Assembly (NCBI RefSeq): GCF_007990935.1
Contig: NZ_BJXJ01000013.1
Coordinates: forward strand, 47,058-111,057
Length of the DNA: 64,000 nucleotides
Source: Vibrio sagamiensis NBRC 104589
GTDB lineage: Bacteria > Pseudomonadota > Gammaproteobacteria > Enterobacterales > Vibrionaceae
Direction: 5' to 3'
Part shown: piece after piece, positions 27,160 through 37,496 of the stretch
Position numbering within the stretch: position 1 is the stretch's first letter
How the letters are laid out: each line of letters begins with the position of its first letter
Notes under the pieces: model-generated
What the model was told of the DNA's origin: nothing
The model's input: the letters and a program-made list of their open reading frames with translations, nothing else
Databases searched by the model: none
Position numbers and translations under genes: made by a program

Positions 27160-28263
27160 ATGAGCCTTGCTAATCAAGTACTTGCTGTTAATGATGATCT
27201 ACCAATTCGTACTGACAAACCCGTACACAGCGGCAAAGTTCGCTCTGCTTACTGGTTGACCGAAGAGGACAGTGCACGACTTATCAAACAAAAAGGATAT
27301 AACGTGTCTGCCGATGCCCCGCTGGCCATTATGGTGATCAGTGATCGCATCTCTGCTTTTGATTGCATTTGGCACGGTGAAGGTGGATTACAAGGGGTTC
27401 CGGGCAAAGGTGCTGCACTTAATGCAATCTCTAACCATTGGTTTACACTTTTTAAAGACAACGGCCTCGCTGACAGCCATATCCTAGACATCCCCCACCC
27501 TTTTGTGTGGATTGTACAAAAGGCAAAGCCAGTTAAAATTGAAGCCATTTGTCGCCAATACATCACCGGGTCGATGTGGAGAGCTTATGCCACAGGGGAG
27601 CGTGAGTTCTGCGGTATCCAATTACCTGAAGGAATACAAAAAGATACGTCCTTACCACAACTGCTTATCACACCTTCAACAAAAGGCATTTTATACGGCA
27701 TTCCTGATGTTCCGGAAGCTGATGACGTCAACATCACACAACAGAACATCATTGATCACTACCAAGCATTTAACTTCTCCAATGTCGAAGATATTGCGTT
27801 GTATGAAAAACTGCTCAAAGAAGGATTTGGTGTCATCAGTCAGGCTCTAGCAGAGGTTGAGCAAATCTTTGTGGATACTAAATTTGAGTTTGGTTATGTG
27901 GCAGACGCAGCAGGGAATGAAAAACTGATTTATATGGATGAAGTAGGCACTCCAGATTCTTCTCGTATCTGGGATGGAAAAGCCTATAAAAATGGCCAGA
28001 TTGTTGAGAATTCAAAAGAAGGCTTTCGCCAGTTCCTACTGAACCATTTTTCCGACCCAGACATTCTGCTCAACAAAGAACGTATGCCAGAGCGTGAAGC
28101 GTTAGCACGTGATAATGCCTTACCGACAGATGCATTCATGGATATTTCTCGTACTTACCTTAACATTGCAGAAAAAATTACAGGTCAGCCAATTAAGCTC
28201 AGTGATAACCCAAAAGCTGAAATCATTGACATTTTAAGCAGAGAATATGGCTTGATCGATTAG
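27160..28263 (+). CDS. purC: Phosphoribosylaminoimidazole-succinocarboxamide synthase (long Vibrio form)
   Basis: PurC ligates aspartate to CAIR with ATP to form SAICAR, the eighth step of IMP synthesis. The 367-residue sequence closely matches the long Vibrio-type enzyme, which is distinct from the 237-residue E. coli form. Visible family blocks are [51 protein letters not shown] and [15 protein letters not shown] chose the ATG at 27160 because AGGAAT lies upstream and [15 protein letters not shown] is the known start; an ATG at 27130 would add ten residues. It is monocistronic, with a Pur box upstream and a strong terminator downstream. Confidence 0.95.
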   Translation: MSLANQVLAVNDDLPIRTDKPVHSGKVRSAYWLTEEDSARLIKQKGYNVSADAPLAIMVISDRISAFDCIWHGEGGLQGVPGKGAALNAISNHWFTLFKDNGLADSHILDIPHPFVWIVQKAKPVKIEAICRQYITGSMWRAYATGEREFCGIQLPEGIQKDTSLPQLLITPSTKGILYGIPDVPEADDVNITQQNIIDHYQAFNFSNVEDIALYEKLLKEGFGVISQALAEVEQIFVDTKFEFGYVADAAGNEKLIYMDEVGTPDSSRIWDGKAYKNGQIVENSKEGFRQFLLNHFSDPDILLNKERMPEREALARDNALPTDAFMDISRTYLNIAEKITGQPIKLSDNPKAEIIDILSREYGLID

Positions 28264-28293
28264 CGGTTAGGTTTCGTCTGCTTTAGTGATACT

Positions 28294-28327
28294 AAAAACG
28301 CCCAATTCACTCGAATTGGGCGTTTTT
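28294..28327. terminator. Bidirectional terminator between purC and the chitin-binding-like gene
   Basis: AAAAACGCCCAATTC and GAATTGGGCGTTTTT form a perfect 15-bp stem with a 4-base loop. It has T-runs on both strands and suits the two convergent genes. Confidence 0.95.
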
Positions 28328-28381
28328 ACTTCATACTCAACAATTGACATCAAATGCTTGGGTTTATTGTGTCAATGGTGC

Positions 28382-29245
28382 TTATTCACAATTTAGTACA
28401 CCAAGGTAACGCCAGAGGTTGATCTTAGAATGTGAAGGCGCCACACCAATGTTGTAAAATCTGGCTTCCCAAACACTGCCATCGTACGCGACACGATCAT
28501 TGGTCTTGTAAAATTTGCTCGACTGCCATTCATTAGCACAACCTTCAACCCGATTTTTTACACTACATGTTCCATCATGATTGATCAGGAAAGTCTTGGC
28601 TCCAATTACAGGCTCTTGCTCTTCACACACCACATAGCTTGAGTTGTATGGGTTATAAAAGCCAACCGATAGCATTGTTCCCTCTTCAATATCTCTGTGC
28701 GATGAAGACCAATAAACATCGGCTGGAGTATATGTTTTTACACTGCCTGGCTCTAAGTAACCCATAGTGTTATCCATTTCGAACTCAGAATCTTGTTGTG
28801 AAAAAGCAGGATAGACGTGCAGCCCAGAGAGGTTATCAAAACTGTATTTGGGCACACTTGATTCTGGGAAGTACATGTCTTCATCATTGGTACATGCTTG
28901 AGCAGAAAGGGAAGATTTATCATGTTTGTACCCATCTTGCGATGAAACCAACAACGAATAATGACAGTTCATATCGCTCAGTTTTGAGGTAGAAAAGATT
29001 TTACGAAATACTTCACTTCCTTCAGAAATCGCAGTGACAATGACATTTTCTGAGCTAGGTAGCCAATCAAATTTTGCCATGTAGGCTGGTGAGTGATAAA
29101 GCTTGTTTCCAGTGTCATCCTCGACATGTATATACATACCATCGGGGTTATTAAATATAAATTCATCCGCAGATGCATTATTAATAATGAATAGCCCTAG
29201 CCCCAGAGCAATACTGGACTTTACACACCATTGTTTCTTGATCAT
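28382..29245 (-). CDS. Exported protein with C-terminal chitin-binding-like (CBM5/12) module
   Basis: A 287-residue precursor with a signal peptide (KSSIALGLGLFIINNASA). The body (about 30-230) is beta-rich and unrecognised, with several Cys. The last 50 residues (EWQSSKFYKTNDRVAYDGSV then WEARFYNIGVAPS and LWRYLG) have the W-x-Y-x-x-GD-V-x-Y-x-G-x-x-W-x-A pattern of CBM5/12 chitin-binding modules. A role on chitin or other glycans is therefore likely. The ATG at 29245 is chosen because the alternative at 29323 would run through an intergenic hairpin repeat. Confidence 0.78.
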   Translation of the reverse strand: MIKKQWCVKSSIALGLGLFIINNASADEFIFNNPDGMYIHVEDDTGNKLYHSPAYMAKFDWLPSSENVIVTAISEGSEVFRKIFSTSKLSDMNCHYSLLVSSQDGYKHDKSSLSAQACTNDEDMYFPESSVPKYSFDNLSGLHVYPAFSQQDSEFEMDNTMGYLEPGSVKTYTPADVYWSSSHRDIEEGTMLSVGFYNPYNSSYVVCEEQEPVIGAKTFLINHDGTCSVKNRVEGCANEWQSSKFYKTNDRVAYDGSVWEARFYNIGVAPSHSKINLWRYLGVLNCE

Positions 29246-29280
29246 TACTTTAACCTTAAAGACGACTACTTGATAAATAA

Positions 29281-29311
29281 ATACCCAAGACATCTTGGAT
29301 AACTTGGGTAT
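29281..29311. repeat. Intergenic hairpin repeat (ACCCAAG family)
   Basis: ATACCCAAG and CTTGGGTAT are 9-bp inverted arms around ACATCTTGGATAA. It is a member of the dispersed hairpin family also seen at 44355 and 53510. Confidence 0.75.
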
Positions 29312-29362
29312 GATAAAAATCAAATTATAAGTGTTCTATCAGCGATATTAATCAATGATAAA

Positions 29363-29455
29363 TTAAAGAATATTACCGCCACCTAGTGGATCAAGTGATG
29401 CTGAGGCGTAGTTAGCTATAGTCAATAAAGAAAAGATTAACGTCCATTTAAACAT
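29363..29455 (-). CDS. Very small exported peptide (30 residues)
   Basis: On the minus strand an ATG at 29455, preceded by AGAAGG, opens MFKWTLIFSLLTIANYASA followed by SLDPLGGGNIL and a TAA. The first 19 residues form a convincing signal peptide with an A-S-A cleavage site, leaving an 11-residue mature peptide. It sits between the chitin-binding-like gene and the M36 protease gene on the same strand, with a terminator between it and the protease gene. It is too short for database support and could be chance, but the ribosome-binding site plus signal peptide argue for a real gene. Confidence 0.45.
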   Translation of the reverse strand: MFKWTLIFSLLTIANYASASLDPLGGGNIL

Positions 29456-29621
29456 AATATATACCTTCTATATGATTGCAGGTTGAGAATACAAAACATG
29501 TTATCGCCGTGTAAATACTTAATAGCTGCTAAAAGTATAATGCCCGACCGAGGACTCATATTTTAAAACATTTTTTAATAATCACTTTAATAGTAAAAGT
29601 CATCATATAACCTTACCTAAA

Positions 29622-29656
29622 ATAAAAGCCCTACTATAATTAGTAGGGCTTTATTT
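29622..29656 (-). terminator. Terminator of the M36 protease gene
   Basis: AAAGCCCTACTA (after AAATA) and TAGTAGGGCTTT form a 12-bp stem around TAAT, with T-rich flanks on both strands. It starts 17 bp beyond the protease stop codon. Confidence 0.88.
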
Positions 29657-29672
29657 AACATAAACTCAGTTG

Positions 29673-32600
29673 TTATCTAGTTTTATCCAAAGGATATGGG
29701 TCCTTATAATCTGGTATTGTGTCATTATCGTCATCGCTATCCTCAATATCTGACTCACCATCTCTATCCGTATCAGTCAGATAAGTTCGGGTTTGCAATT
29801 CGTATGCTACACCACCAACTTCGACAAGCTGCCCATTATCTGTATTTTCTAGCTGAATAATGTCAATATGATATTTTCCAACTTCATCATGAGTAATTGG
29901 CATTGGTCCAGCTTCGAACATAATTTGTAGTGGTATTGAGCGACGATTATCTGGAAGTTTAATATCCCCAAGATGGAAAGGCATTTTCGTCACTTCAATC
30001 CAACGGTCATCTCCAGTTGCTTCAACTAGATTGATACGAATTGCCCCACCATCGCGAATAAAACGTATTTGTTCTTGTGTCCCAACCTGTAGAGTTAAGG
30101 TATGGCTTGACTTCAATGTGAGACCTGCATTGAAAGTTGTGATCTGAGTTAAATTACTCAACAAGTCAACAATATTCATGTTACGCCACGCAATATTGTT
30201 ATTTTGCCTTGTGTTGTAATTTACATCACTAGTTTCAACAAAGGTCAGTGGATCCTGTGGGTTAACAAGACGTGCAATAAAGCAATAATGTCCGGTACCG
30301 GGTGGCGTCCAAACCACATTAGCATTGGTATTACTTCCTGCCGCTAATGACCCAATTGTATCGGTACCTAATAGATTCCAATCTCCAGGCCATGATAACC
30401 CGGTCGATGCATTCGCCCAGTAAACTTCAACTGTGGTATTGTATGCCGTCGCCGCGCCTCGGTTCTGAACATTAACGTAGATTTCGTTTTGTTGGCCAAA
30501 TTCAGGGTTTTGATGGCTACCTGGACTAGATACTGATGTTCTGTTCCAAATTGCTTTACTTCGCCACATACTCTTACCAGTCATATTAGCGTCTGGCTCA
30601 TTACCAAGATCGGGATTTGGCCCAGTGTAATCGTAATGTGTATCTTCTACCCAAACATCTGTATCGTCACATGCCTCTGGTACCGAGAAACCGTTAGTAA
30701 CACTCAGTGAACTGCTGCTTGGGGACACGGCATCCGAGCCTAGACCGAAATCAGCGAAAGCTTGCCAAATTAAACACACATCTTCACCAGAATAGTTATC
30801 AATCGCAGCTTGAATGATACCGTCACGGGTTTCAGTAAAGCTTGGTGAACACACAGTATTCTTCAAACCTTCAGTGAAGTACAACATTGCGCGATGATTG
30901 CCTTTCCCAGCAGTGTGGTTGTATAGATCGATATCAAATCCATGTTGATCAACCAGTGCCCAATAGACTTCCCAAGCTGCCTGAGCCCAAACTGAACCGA
31001 CTCCGTGTGGTACTGACATACCTGAGCTAATGGTTTCATAGGTGTAGGTATTGATCGCTGGATCGGTACTGTATTGCTGCGGTCTGATGCCTGCGCCCGT
31101 AATAGGTTGTCCAAGTGCATAAGTACCAATACCACGAGGATCGGTGCCAGCACCACCAGCAGGTTGTGTCATCATCAAGCCGTAAAGGTCACTGATGCCT
31201 TCTGATGGTCGCTGTGTATTACTCAAACAGTTAACATTACTTGGGCCACCGACTAGTCGATTTGAAATGCCATGTGCGTATTCGTGCACAATGATACCCG
31301 CATCGAAGTCCCCATCACGATTTGGCGTGGTAAGCGACCAGTTGTACATTTGCATTCTTGGTCTGGTACCATCCGCCGGTGTCCAGAAGTTAGCGTTGTT
31401 CATGCCGCCGCCATCTTGGGCTTCTGCTCGAACATCATCACCACCCACGCCACCAGCACCATATTGGTTGACCTGGAAATTACCTGAAGCTTGGTCAAAA
31501 CCATACAGGTAGGTAATGTCGTGGATAATGTTGTTCCAGTAGAACAAGTTTGCGATTGCAGAATACATGTTATCTTCAGGTGGCAGCGTCAAATCCAGTG
31601 GGAAAATACATGCCAGTCCCGCACCACAATCAGGCTCTACCGATGACGGTGAGCCAGAGTTATTGGAATCATCATAAGCATGGACGTTGTTACCACGCAT
31701 GATGGTATATTCCGCTCCCATAGTTGCATTTGTATCATGCCAGCCCCATGGAGAACCTGGGCTCGCGGCAGGGTTAACAACGATTTGACGAGTATCAACA
31801 GGTGTCGCATGAGAAGGGGACTCTACAGGGTATGGGAACACCTCATAACTGTCATAATCGACTTGATCAAAATAAGCTAATACCTCACCAGTTTTCGCAT
31901 CAACCATGACATCATAAACGTGTTTATGCCCTTTCATAACTAACAGGAAATTCCATGCTAAACGAATATCTCTTGCTTTAATAGGATAATAAACTAGTTT
32001 TGCTTTAATTGGACGGATGGATGCACTTGGTGAAGAAAGCACCGTAGCCATGTCATCTGCAAGTCTATTCTGTGTCTCTATTTTTGGTAAGTAGCCTACG
32101 CTTACTCCCAATGCTCTGGAACCATTAATGATCGCTTGCTGAGCTGATACCACTGGAGCTTCCTTAGTTGGAACAATAGAATCAATATAAGGAGTAAAGG
32201 TATTATTAACACTGATCACTCGACCATCACGATTCAGGTTCACTTGTAGAATTGCATTTACAACATCCAAGCCATGATGTTTTTGATTCAAATAATGCCG
32301 TTCAGTGCCCGATGTTTCCGTAGTATTAATTTGTTGTACAACATTTTGAATATCTAGAGTAGAGAGGCCTAAAAGTGCTTTGTGTTCAGATAAGAAATTA
32401 TCAACAGTATCACTGCTTGTCTGTGCTGGATTAGCTTCCGTTAAGTAGCCCGTTTTATTGTAAAGTACTCGAGTGGTACCATAACGTTTATCATGTTTTA
32501 CCTGAACTTGCGGTAATTTAAGTCTCAAGACATTTTCTAGTGAGATCTGGTCCGAACTAGGCTCTAATATTTCAGCCACTTCTAAAGGGCGACGGATATC

Positions 32601-34025
32601 ATAATTATTGACATCTACTGTTGGATCCGTATTTATTCGACGATATAAATTCATGTCGAGATTTGTAATGGATAATGGATTCAAAGTAACCGTTTCACTT
32701 GCTCCGAAGCCAAGTGCTTCAACTCGAAAAACACGTTCTCCGGGAGCGACATTAAGAACTAATGCGCCATCGCTAGTGTGCACACTTTGTCCAGTCACAC
32801 CCGCAACTGCTGTTTCATCGTCTAAGTAAATATTCGCTCCTTTTACAGGATTACCATTTATATCATAGACATTAATAATCACTGCAGAGCTCAAAGCACT
32901 AATAAGTTCGCCCTGAAGTGGATTAAAGTTCAGCTGACAACCAATAGTTTTGCTTTGATTTTGCAGAGAAAATATATCCGATTGACATGAAGCAAATGCG
33001 AGCAAAGGGCTCGATTCTTCAAACAACTTCAACGTCATTGAAAATTGTCCATCTCGAACATCGCCAAATGGCACTTGCCATGTAACTATAGATACAAGAG
33101 AGCTGGGATCGTCTGTTGATGGCGCAAATGTTAACAACTTATCCAGAATAACTATCGTTTCATCCATTCTAATCAACAATTGTGCATTGAAGTCATTAAA
33201 TTTTTCGACAATCGACTTTGGTAATTTGAGTATTAACTCCGCACTATCTTCATCCGTACCTAAATCTAATACTGTTATTCCAACCATAGGCACTAATGCA
33301 TATTTTGATGCTGTAAATGTTTCATCTACAACAAGCTTTTGATCAGGTAAAGCTAGACGGCCTACAAGTTTTTCGTCATCGTAAATGTTCAAATCCAATT
33401 CATACTCACCAAAAAGAATATTCAAAGTTGGATCTTTTTCGATAACCGATTTATTAATCAAAAATCGTAACTCTTCACCATTATTCAAAGTAATACCAAG
33501 ATATGGAGTATCAAGATCAGCCAAAGAAATTTGATTGTCTTCGAATGATAATGAAATTTCAGCAGACCTTTCTTTGCTTGATATATCACTGGTAAATTGA
33601 CCAAGCAAAGGGGCTAAAACCATATCAACAACCACCTCACCATTTTCAATATCTTGTGTTTTTACACCATAGTATTGATTATTTTCATCTTTTAACAACA
33701 ATTCGATAACATAGCTACCTGGCTGTAAACCAACAGTTGTTTGTGAATCTAAAGAAAAGTCTTCAAGATCAAGATACGCTTTCCAGACTTGAATTATTGC
33801 ATCGCCGGTTTCTGTATTGGTCGCTTTTAATTCACCTTCTAGTAATATGGGTTCACTCGATGATTGTGCTCTTAACGAGTCATCCATCGCATATGCATTT
33901 AGTTCTGAAGTAATTTTTGTTTGCTGAGCACTCGTTTGAGATGGGCTGTCCGAAGAACCACCACCACATGCGAATAAAAACAAACTTAAAATTATCACAC
34001 TAAATCTTGACAAATATTGTTTCAT
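29673..34025 (-). CDS. Very large M36 (fungalysin-type) metalloprotease lipoprotein
   Basis: A 1450-residue lipoprotein (lipobox LFLFAC, Cys20, then GGGSSDS linker). Residues about 30-370 are beta-rich modules. Around 375-450 is a carboxypeptidase-regulatory-like module (INVYDINGNPVKGANIYLDD). Near 500-560 lies a fungalysin/thermolysin propeptide-like region, followed by the M36 catalytic domain. The zinc motif HEYAH (VHEYAHGISNRL, near residue 915) and the downstream EGISDLYG supply zinc ligands and catalytic Glu. The C-terminus has beta domains, including a CARDB-like region (EIYVNVQNRGAATAYNTTV), and ends in an Asp-rich calcium-binding stretch (DTDRDGESDIEDSDDDND). It should be an outer-membrane or surface protease cleaving external proteins. 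Confidence 0.9.
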   Translation of the reverse strand: MKQYLSRFSVIILSLFLFACGGGSSDSPSQTSAQQTKITSELNAYAMDDSLRAQSSSEPILLEGELKATNTETGDAIIQVWKAYLDLEDFSLDSQTTVGLQPGSYVIELLLKDENNQYYGVKTQDIENGEVVVDMVLAPLLGQFTSDISSKERSAEISLSFEDNQISLADLDTPYLGITLNNGEELRFLINKSVIEKDPTLNILFGEYELDLNIYDDEKLVGRLALPDQKLVVDETFTASKYALVPMVGITVLDLGTDEDSAELILKLPKSIVEKFNDFNAQLLIRMDETIVILDKLLTFAPSTDDPSSLVSIVTWQVPFGDVRDGQFSMTLKLFEESSPLLAFASCQSDIFSLQNQSKTIGCQLNFNPLQGELISALSSAVIINVYDINGNPVKGANIYLDDETAVAGVTGQSVHTSDGALVLNVAPGERVFRVEALGFGASETVTLNPLSITNLDMNLYRRINTDPTVDVNNYDIRRPLEVAEILEPSSDQISLENVLRLKLPQVQVKHDKRYGTTRVLYNKTGYLTEANPAQTSSDTVDNFLSEHKALLGLSTLDIQNVVQQINTTETSGTERHYLNQKHHGLDVVNAILQVNLNRDGRVISVNNTFTPYIDSIVPTKEAPVVSAQQAIINGSRALGVSVGYLPKIETQNRLADDMATVLSSPSASIRPIKAKLVYYPIKARDIRLAWNFLLVMKGHKHVYDVMVDAKTGEVLAYFDQVDYDSYEVFPYPVESPSHATPVDTRQIVVNPAASPGSPWGWHDTNATMGAEYTIMRGNNVHAYDDSNNSGSPSSVEPDCGAGLACIFPLDLTLPPEDNMYSAIANLFYWNNIIHDITYLYGFDQASGNFQVNQYGAGGVGGDDVRAEAQDGGGMNNANFWTPADGTRPRMQMYNWSLTTPNRDGDFDAGIIVHEYAHGISNRLVGGPSNVNCLSNTQRPSEGISDLYGLMMTQPAGGAGTDPRGIGTYALGQPITGAGIRPQQYSTDPAINTYTYETISSGMSVPHGVGSVWAQAAWEVYWALVDQHGFDIDLYNHTAGKGNHRAMLYFTEGLKNTVCSPSFTETRDGIIQAAIDNYSGEDVCLIWQAFADFGLGSDAVSPSSSSLSVTNGFSVPEACDDTDVWVEDTHYDYTGPNPDLGNEPDANMTGKSMWRSKAIWNRTSVSSPGSHQNPEFGQQNEIYVNVQNRGAATAYNTTVEVYWANASTGLSWPGDWNLLGTDTIGSLAAGSNTNANVVWTPPGTGHYCFIARLVNPQDPLTFVETSDVNYNTRQNNNIAWRNMNIVDLLSNLTQITTFNAGLTLKSSHTLTLQVGTQEQIRFIRDGGAIRINLVEATGDDRWIEVTKMPFHLGDIKLPDNRRSIPLQIMFEAGPMPITHDEVGKYHIDIIQLENTDNGQLVEVGGVAYELQTRTYLTDTDRDGESDIEDSDDDNDTIPDYKDPYPLDKTR

Positions 34026-34473
34026 GTAGAACTCCGTTATGTCAGATTTGTCCCAATTAGTCTTCAGATGCGTTATTCAAATAGGATGTTTTTTCAGAGC
34101 TGAATCACTCAACCGAGTTCAAAAAGTAGCGCCGAATTATGCCATGAGCTTTTCAGCCTTTTAGCAAACCAAAGTTGTTTCGTTGAACATTGCTTCTTAA
34201 AAGTTTCTTGGGTATTAATATGTGTGATAAGTTTAGTTAACATCAAAAGAATAAATAAGTAAAATTAGCAATAAAACTTATAATCAGATGAAAGTCTTAA
34301 TATTATTTTTTTGATTTTTAATTTGAATATTATTATGAGAATAATATAAATAAGTCTTGCCGAAAAATTTAAATTTGAATGAGTTTTTTAGTAAAATTGG
34401 CATTATTAAAACTAAAAAACTTTGATTTTATGTAATTATTAGGAGAAGTAGAATTTTGATATAGATTGACTAG
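34026..34473. other. AT-rich intergenic region upstream of the M36 protease gene
   Basis: No gene is seen here. The 448 bp are AT-rich, especially 34240-34460, and carry the protease promoter; no specific operator was recognised. Confidence 0.4.
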
Positions 34474-34854
34474 TTAAATAATTTTAATGTAAATAGTATC
34501 TAAATCTAAAATGGAGACACAACGCTGAGTACGTTCTTCAATATATTCTATTTGTTTTGCTTCTAATGAATATGGCATCAGGATATAGAGTTGATTTACA
34601 TTTTGCTCTTGGGCAAGTATCACCAAGCTGACTAGGTTTGCTTCATCACTTTTACGTGAGGACAGTTCTTTCATAGCGCTGCTCCATAACCTATCTTCTG
34701 CCGAAATCAATTCTTCTAGATTTTGTTTCCATATTAGACTAAAAATAGGAGCAATCGTTGTCAGCGCCTCTAAAAATGTCCATTTCTTACTAACCGTCAC
34801 ACCTAAAAAACTGGTGTAGTCAAATTCAATGCAACTCTTTCCTTGTTGATCCAT
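34474..34854 (-). CDS. Small cytoplasmic protein of unknown function
   Basis: A 126-residue protein starting at the ATG at 34854, with GAGGAAG 4-5 bp upstream; a GTG at 34866 is less likely. No signal peptide. It looks mixed alpha/beta, with a helix (TFLEALTTIAPIFSLIWKQ) and an IEYIEERTQRCVSILDLDTI C-terminal part. No family recognised. Confidence 0.55.
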   Translation of the reverse strand: MDQQGKSCIEFDYTSFLGVTVSKKWTFLEALTTIAPIFSLIWKQNLEELISAEDRLWSSAMKELSSRKSDEANLVSLVILAQEQNVNQLYILMPYSLEAKQIEYIEERTQRCVSILDLDTIYIKII

Positions 34855-35141
34855 ACGCTTCCTCACGATTCCAATGACTTTGCTAAACTCTTACTATAGC
34901 CAAGTGACCTTAATTGACGTTGATACGCTCAACTGCTTTAAGGATCCTGAAAGAGAATATATCTCATTGCCTTTTTACCACACAATACAATATGACACTT
35001 CATTCTTTAAACGGGTGACTTTACACCGAAAGGAAATATCAGAGGTGAGATTGTTACAAATAGATTACATTCGCTCACCAAGGCATATACTGCCTTCATG
35101 ACCATCCTCCTTTTATACCAAAGTGACTTCAAGATAATATA

Positions 35142-37496
35142 TCATTTTATGTCAACAACTCGACTGGCTTTACGGTATTGGACTTTCCACCCTGCCCAGC
35201 GTGGCAGCTCCCAACGTTTAGGGTCCCCTTTTCTCTTCCCTTCACGATAAACAACATGTACCAGCTTACGGGCCACAAAATATTCCACATCCAATTTGAG
35301 TTCCGCGAGTGTCAGCTTAAGCGGGTAACGTTGAGCAAACTCATCATATTCCCATTCAGGAATACCATCGAATAACAGATCTTCTGCCTCAAATAGCTCG
35401 ATATCTTCAAAACGGTTTACGCCCAGAAGGTTCAACTGTCCCTCCAGCCAAGTCTCAAAAGATAAGGCAACAAGTGCTGTTTTATCAACTGACTCATCGT
35501 TCAAACCCAAAGCATTATAAATTTGCCAATGCTGTATTTGTTGACGCCTCAGTTCGGCAAAACCGGGTATTAAATCACCGACTGCGACGCTATCGACAAT
35601 CGACCTTATAGCAACGTGACCCTGTAACTCAACTTGCTGACAATAAACCACTCGACCTGCATAAATTAAGTTCATACACGCTTTTGGCTGCCCTTCCTCA
35701 AGTGTGGTTTCTCCTTGTTGCCACTCTCCTAATTCTAACTCACGCACTAATCTAAGTGGCACAGGCATCATCACGGATGCTAAATTGAGGTTTTGTTTCA
35801 CTCCTCTACCTGGCACACTATGGCTATTAAGAATTAATGCCGCTTCGCTATATTCAGTAAATCGACTATTTCGACCAATCATCATTTCTACTGCACCGTT
35901 ACCAAGCGCATCTCTTCGCCGCTCTCGTCGCACAAATAACAATTCAGGATGCAGTTTCGCAATGACTCGTACAAAGTCATCACGCCGGTAACGTGAAGCC
36001 ACTTCTAATTCTGGCAGTTCAAATACCGCACGCATTTGCCGAGCTAAGTGCTGAACTTCATCAAGTACACCGAGGTCAACGTTAACCCCTGTAAGCTTTT
36101 CCCCTCGAACTAAACGGATCACCAAGCTCGCGTCACACCCCAATGGTTCTTCTTGAGCCAAAGCCTCCATTACATCCCCACTTTGCAGTTGATAGAGCGG
36201 TGCAGGAATGGAAAGCGCAGCGGCAAGATCGATCATCGCTTCTTTTTCAGCCTTTGATTGTATGCGGGTAACCAAATCAGCAAATAAGGTATCAATCGGC
36301 AGCGGGTACAGCTTTTTGCCATGTTCCGTTACCTGGCAGCTTGCATCTAGAGCTTCCATGGCTTGCAGCGTTTTTAAAGCGGCTTGTAAGGTTTTTTCTG
36401 GCAAAGGATCAAGAAAAGACAAATCAGACAAGTGATAGCCACTACAGGCAGCGGCAAGCATCGGCTCGACTAACTCTTCTCTGTGCAGTTCAGGGGGAGT
36501 CACCAATTCTAATGGAGCGTGTTCACCAAACAATCGAATACAAATCCCTTCACTCATTCTCCCTGCCCGGCCTGTGCGCTGAGCTGCACTGGCTTTAGAA
36601 ATATGACTTAACGTCAGAGTCGTACGGCCATTGCGCTGTATGTTTCTTCTCTCTAAACCACTATCAATGACTACTCGGATATTAGGGATGGTTAGCGACG
36701 TTTCTGCCACATTAGTTGCAAGCACCACTTTGCGTAGTTTTTGAATACTTAACGCACGTTGTCGCTCTTCATCTCCGACAGAAGCATGCAGTTGAACTGC
36801 CATGATGCCATCTAGGTTTTGTAACATTTGGGCGCATTGGGTGATTTCTTTACGGCCTGGTAAAAACACCAAAATATCACCTTGCCTATCTTGAATTGCT
36901 TGTCTTACAGTTTGAACAACTTCAGCTTCGATGTTCTTTTTCTTAGGAAGGTGTGCACTGTCTGCAGCATAGTGAAATACGTCAACGGGAAAACATCGAC
37001 CTTCGGAGTGTAATTGCTTAGCGCCTAGATAATGGGCCAACCGCTTTGCTTCTAACGTGGCAGAGGTGACAACAAGACGATGACGCTTTTCCTGTTTCAA
37101 AATAGCGGTCAATAAGTCGATATCCCAACGTCGTTCATGAAATTCATCGACCATCACAATGTCGAATTTCGCCAGTTTATCTTCTGCAAACCAACGTAAA
37201 GCGACGCCCGGTGTCACAAACACAATCCGAGTGTTGTCATCAAAGTGTGCTTTCAGTTTTATTGCATAACCAATCTCTTGTCCTAAGACCTGTTGTGATT
37301 GTTCAGCAAGGTATTCCGCCAAGGAAGTGCAGGCGATTCTACGTGGCTCGATAACCAATACTCGTCCATGCTGCGCCGCCCATAATGGTAATCTGGTTGA
37401 CTTCCCAGAGCCAGTTTCCGCCTGCACGACAAGGTGTTCCTTTTGAATAAATTGGTAAAATTTGGCTTGTAAGCCATCGATAGGTAATTGAGGCAC
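35142..37496 (-). CDS. HrpB-type DExH-box ATP-dependent RNA helicase
   Basis: A 784-residue helicase of the DEAH/RHA group. Motif I AETGSGKST is near residue 30, motif II is DEFH (MVDEFHERRWD), motif III is SATLE, motif V is TNVAETSLTIP and motif VI is QRTGRAGR. After the helicase core come the winged-helix/ratchet-like region and an HrpB-like C-terminal domain. It resembles E. coli HrpB (809 residues) in size and motifs, but the motif II spelling and C-terminus leave room for a paralogue, so I give no symbol. The start is a GTG. It is divergent from maeA. Confidence 0.85.
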   Translation of the reverse strand: MPQLPIDGLQAKFYQFIQKEHLVVQAETGSGKSTRLPLWAAQHGRVLVIEPRRIACTSLAEYLAEQSQQVLGQEIGYAIKLKAHFDDNTRIVFVTPGVALRWFAEDKLAKFDIVMVDEFHERRWDIDLLTAILKQEKRHRLVVTSATLEAKRLAHYLGAKQLHSEGRCFPVDVFHYAADSAHLPKKKNIEAEVVQTVRQAIQDRQGDILVFLPGRKEITQCAQMLQNLDGIMAVQLHASVGDEERQRALSIQKLRKVVLATNVAETSLTIPNIRVVIDSGLERRNIQRNGRTTLTLSHISKASAAQRTGRAGRMSEGICIRLFGEHAPLELVTPPELHREELVEPMLAAACSGYHLSDLSFLDPLPEKTLQAALKTLQAMEALDASCQVTEHGKKLYPLPIDTLFADLVTRIQSKAEKEAMIDLAAALSIPAPLYQLQSGDVMEALAQEEPLGCDASLVIRLVRGEKLTGVNVDLGVLDEVQHLARQMRAVFELPELEVASRYRRDDFVRVIAKLHPELLFVRRERRRDALGNGAVEMMIGRNSRFTEYSEAALILNSHSVPGRGVKQNLNLASVMMPVPLRLVRELELGEWQQGETTLEEGQPKACMNLIYAGRVVYCQQVELQGHVAIRSIVDSVAVGDLIPGFAELRRQQIQHWQIYNALGLNDESVDKTALVALSFETWLEGQLNLLGVNRFEDIELFEAEDLLFDGIPEWEYDEFAQRYPLKLTLAELKLDVEYFVARKLVHVVYREGKRKGDPKRWELPRWAGWKVQYRKASRVVDIK

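Noticed and set aside
34874..35101. Rightward open frame of 75 codons
   Set aside because: No ribosome-binding site, no recognisable family, composition like non-coding sequence; the end overlaps a partial dispersed repeat region.
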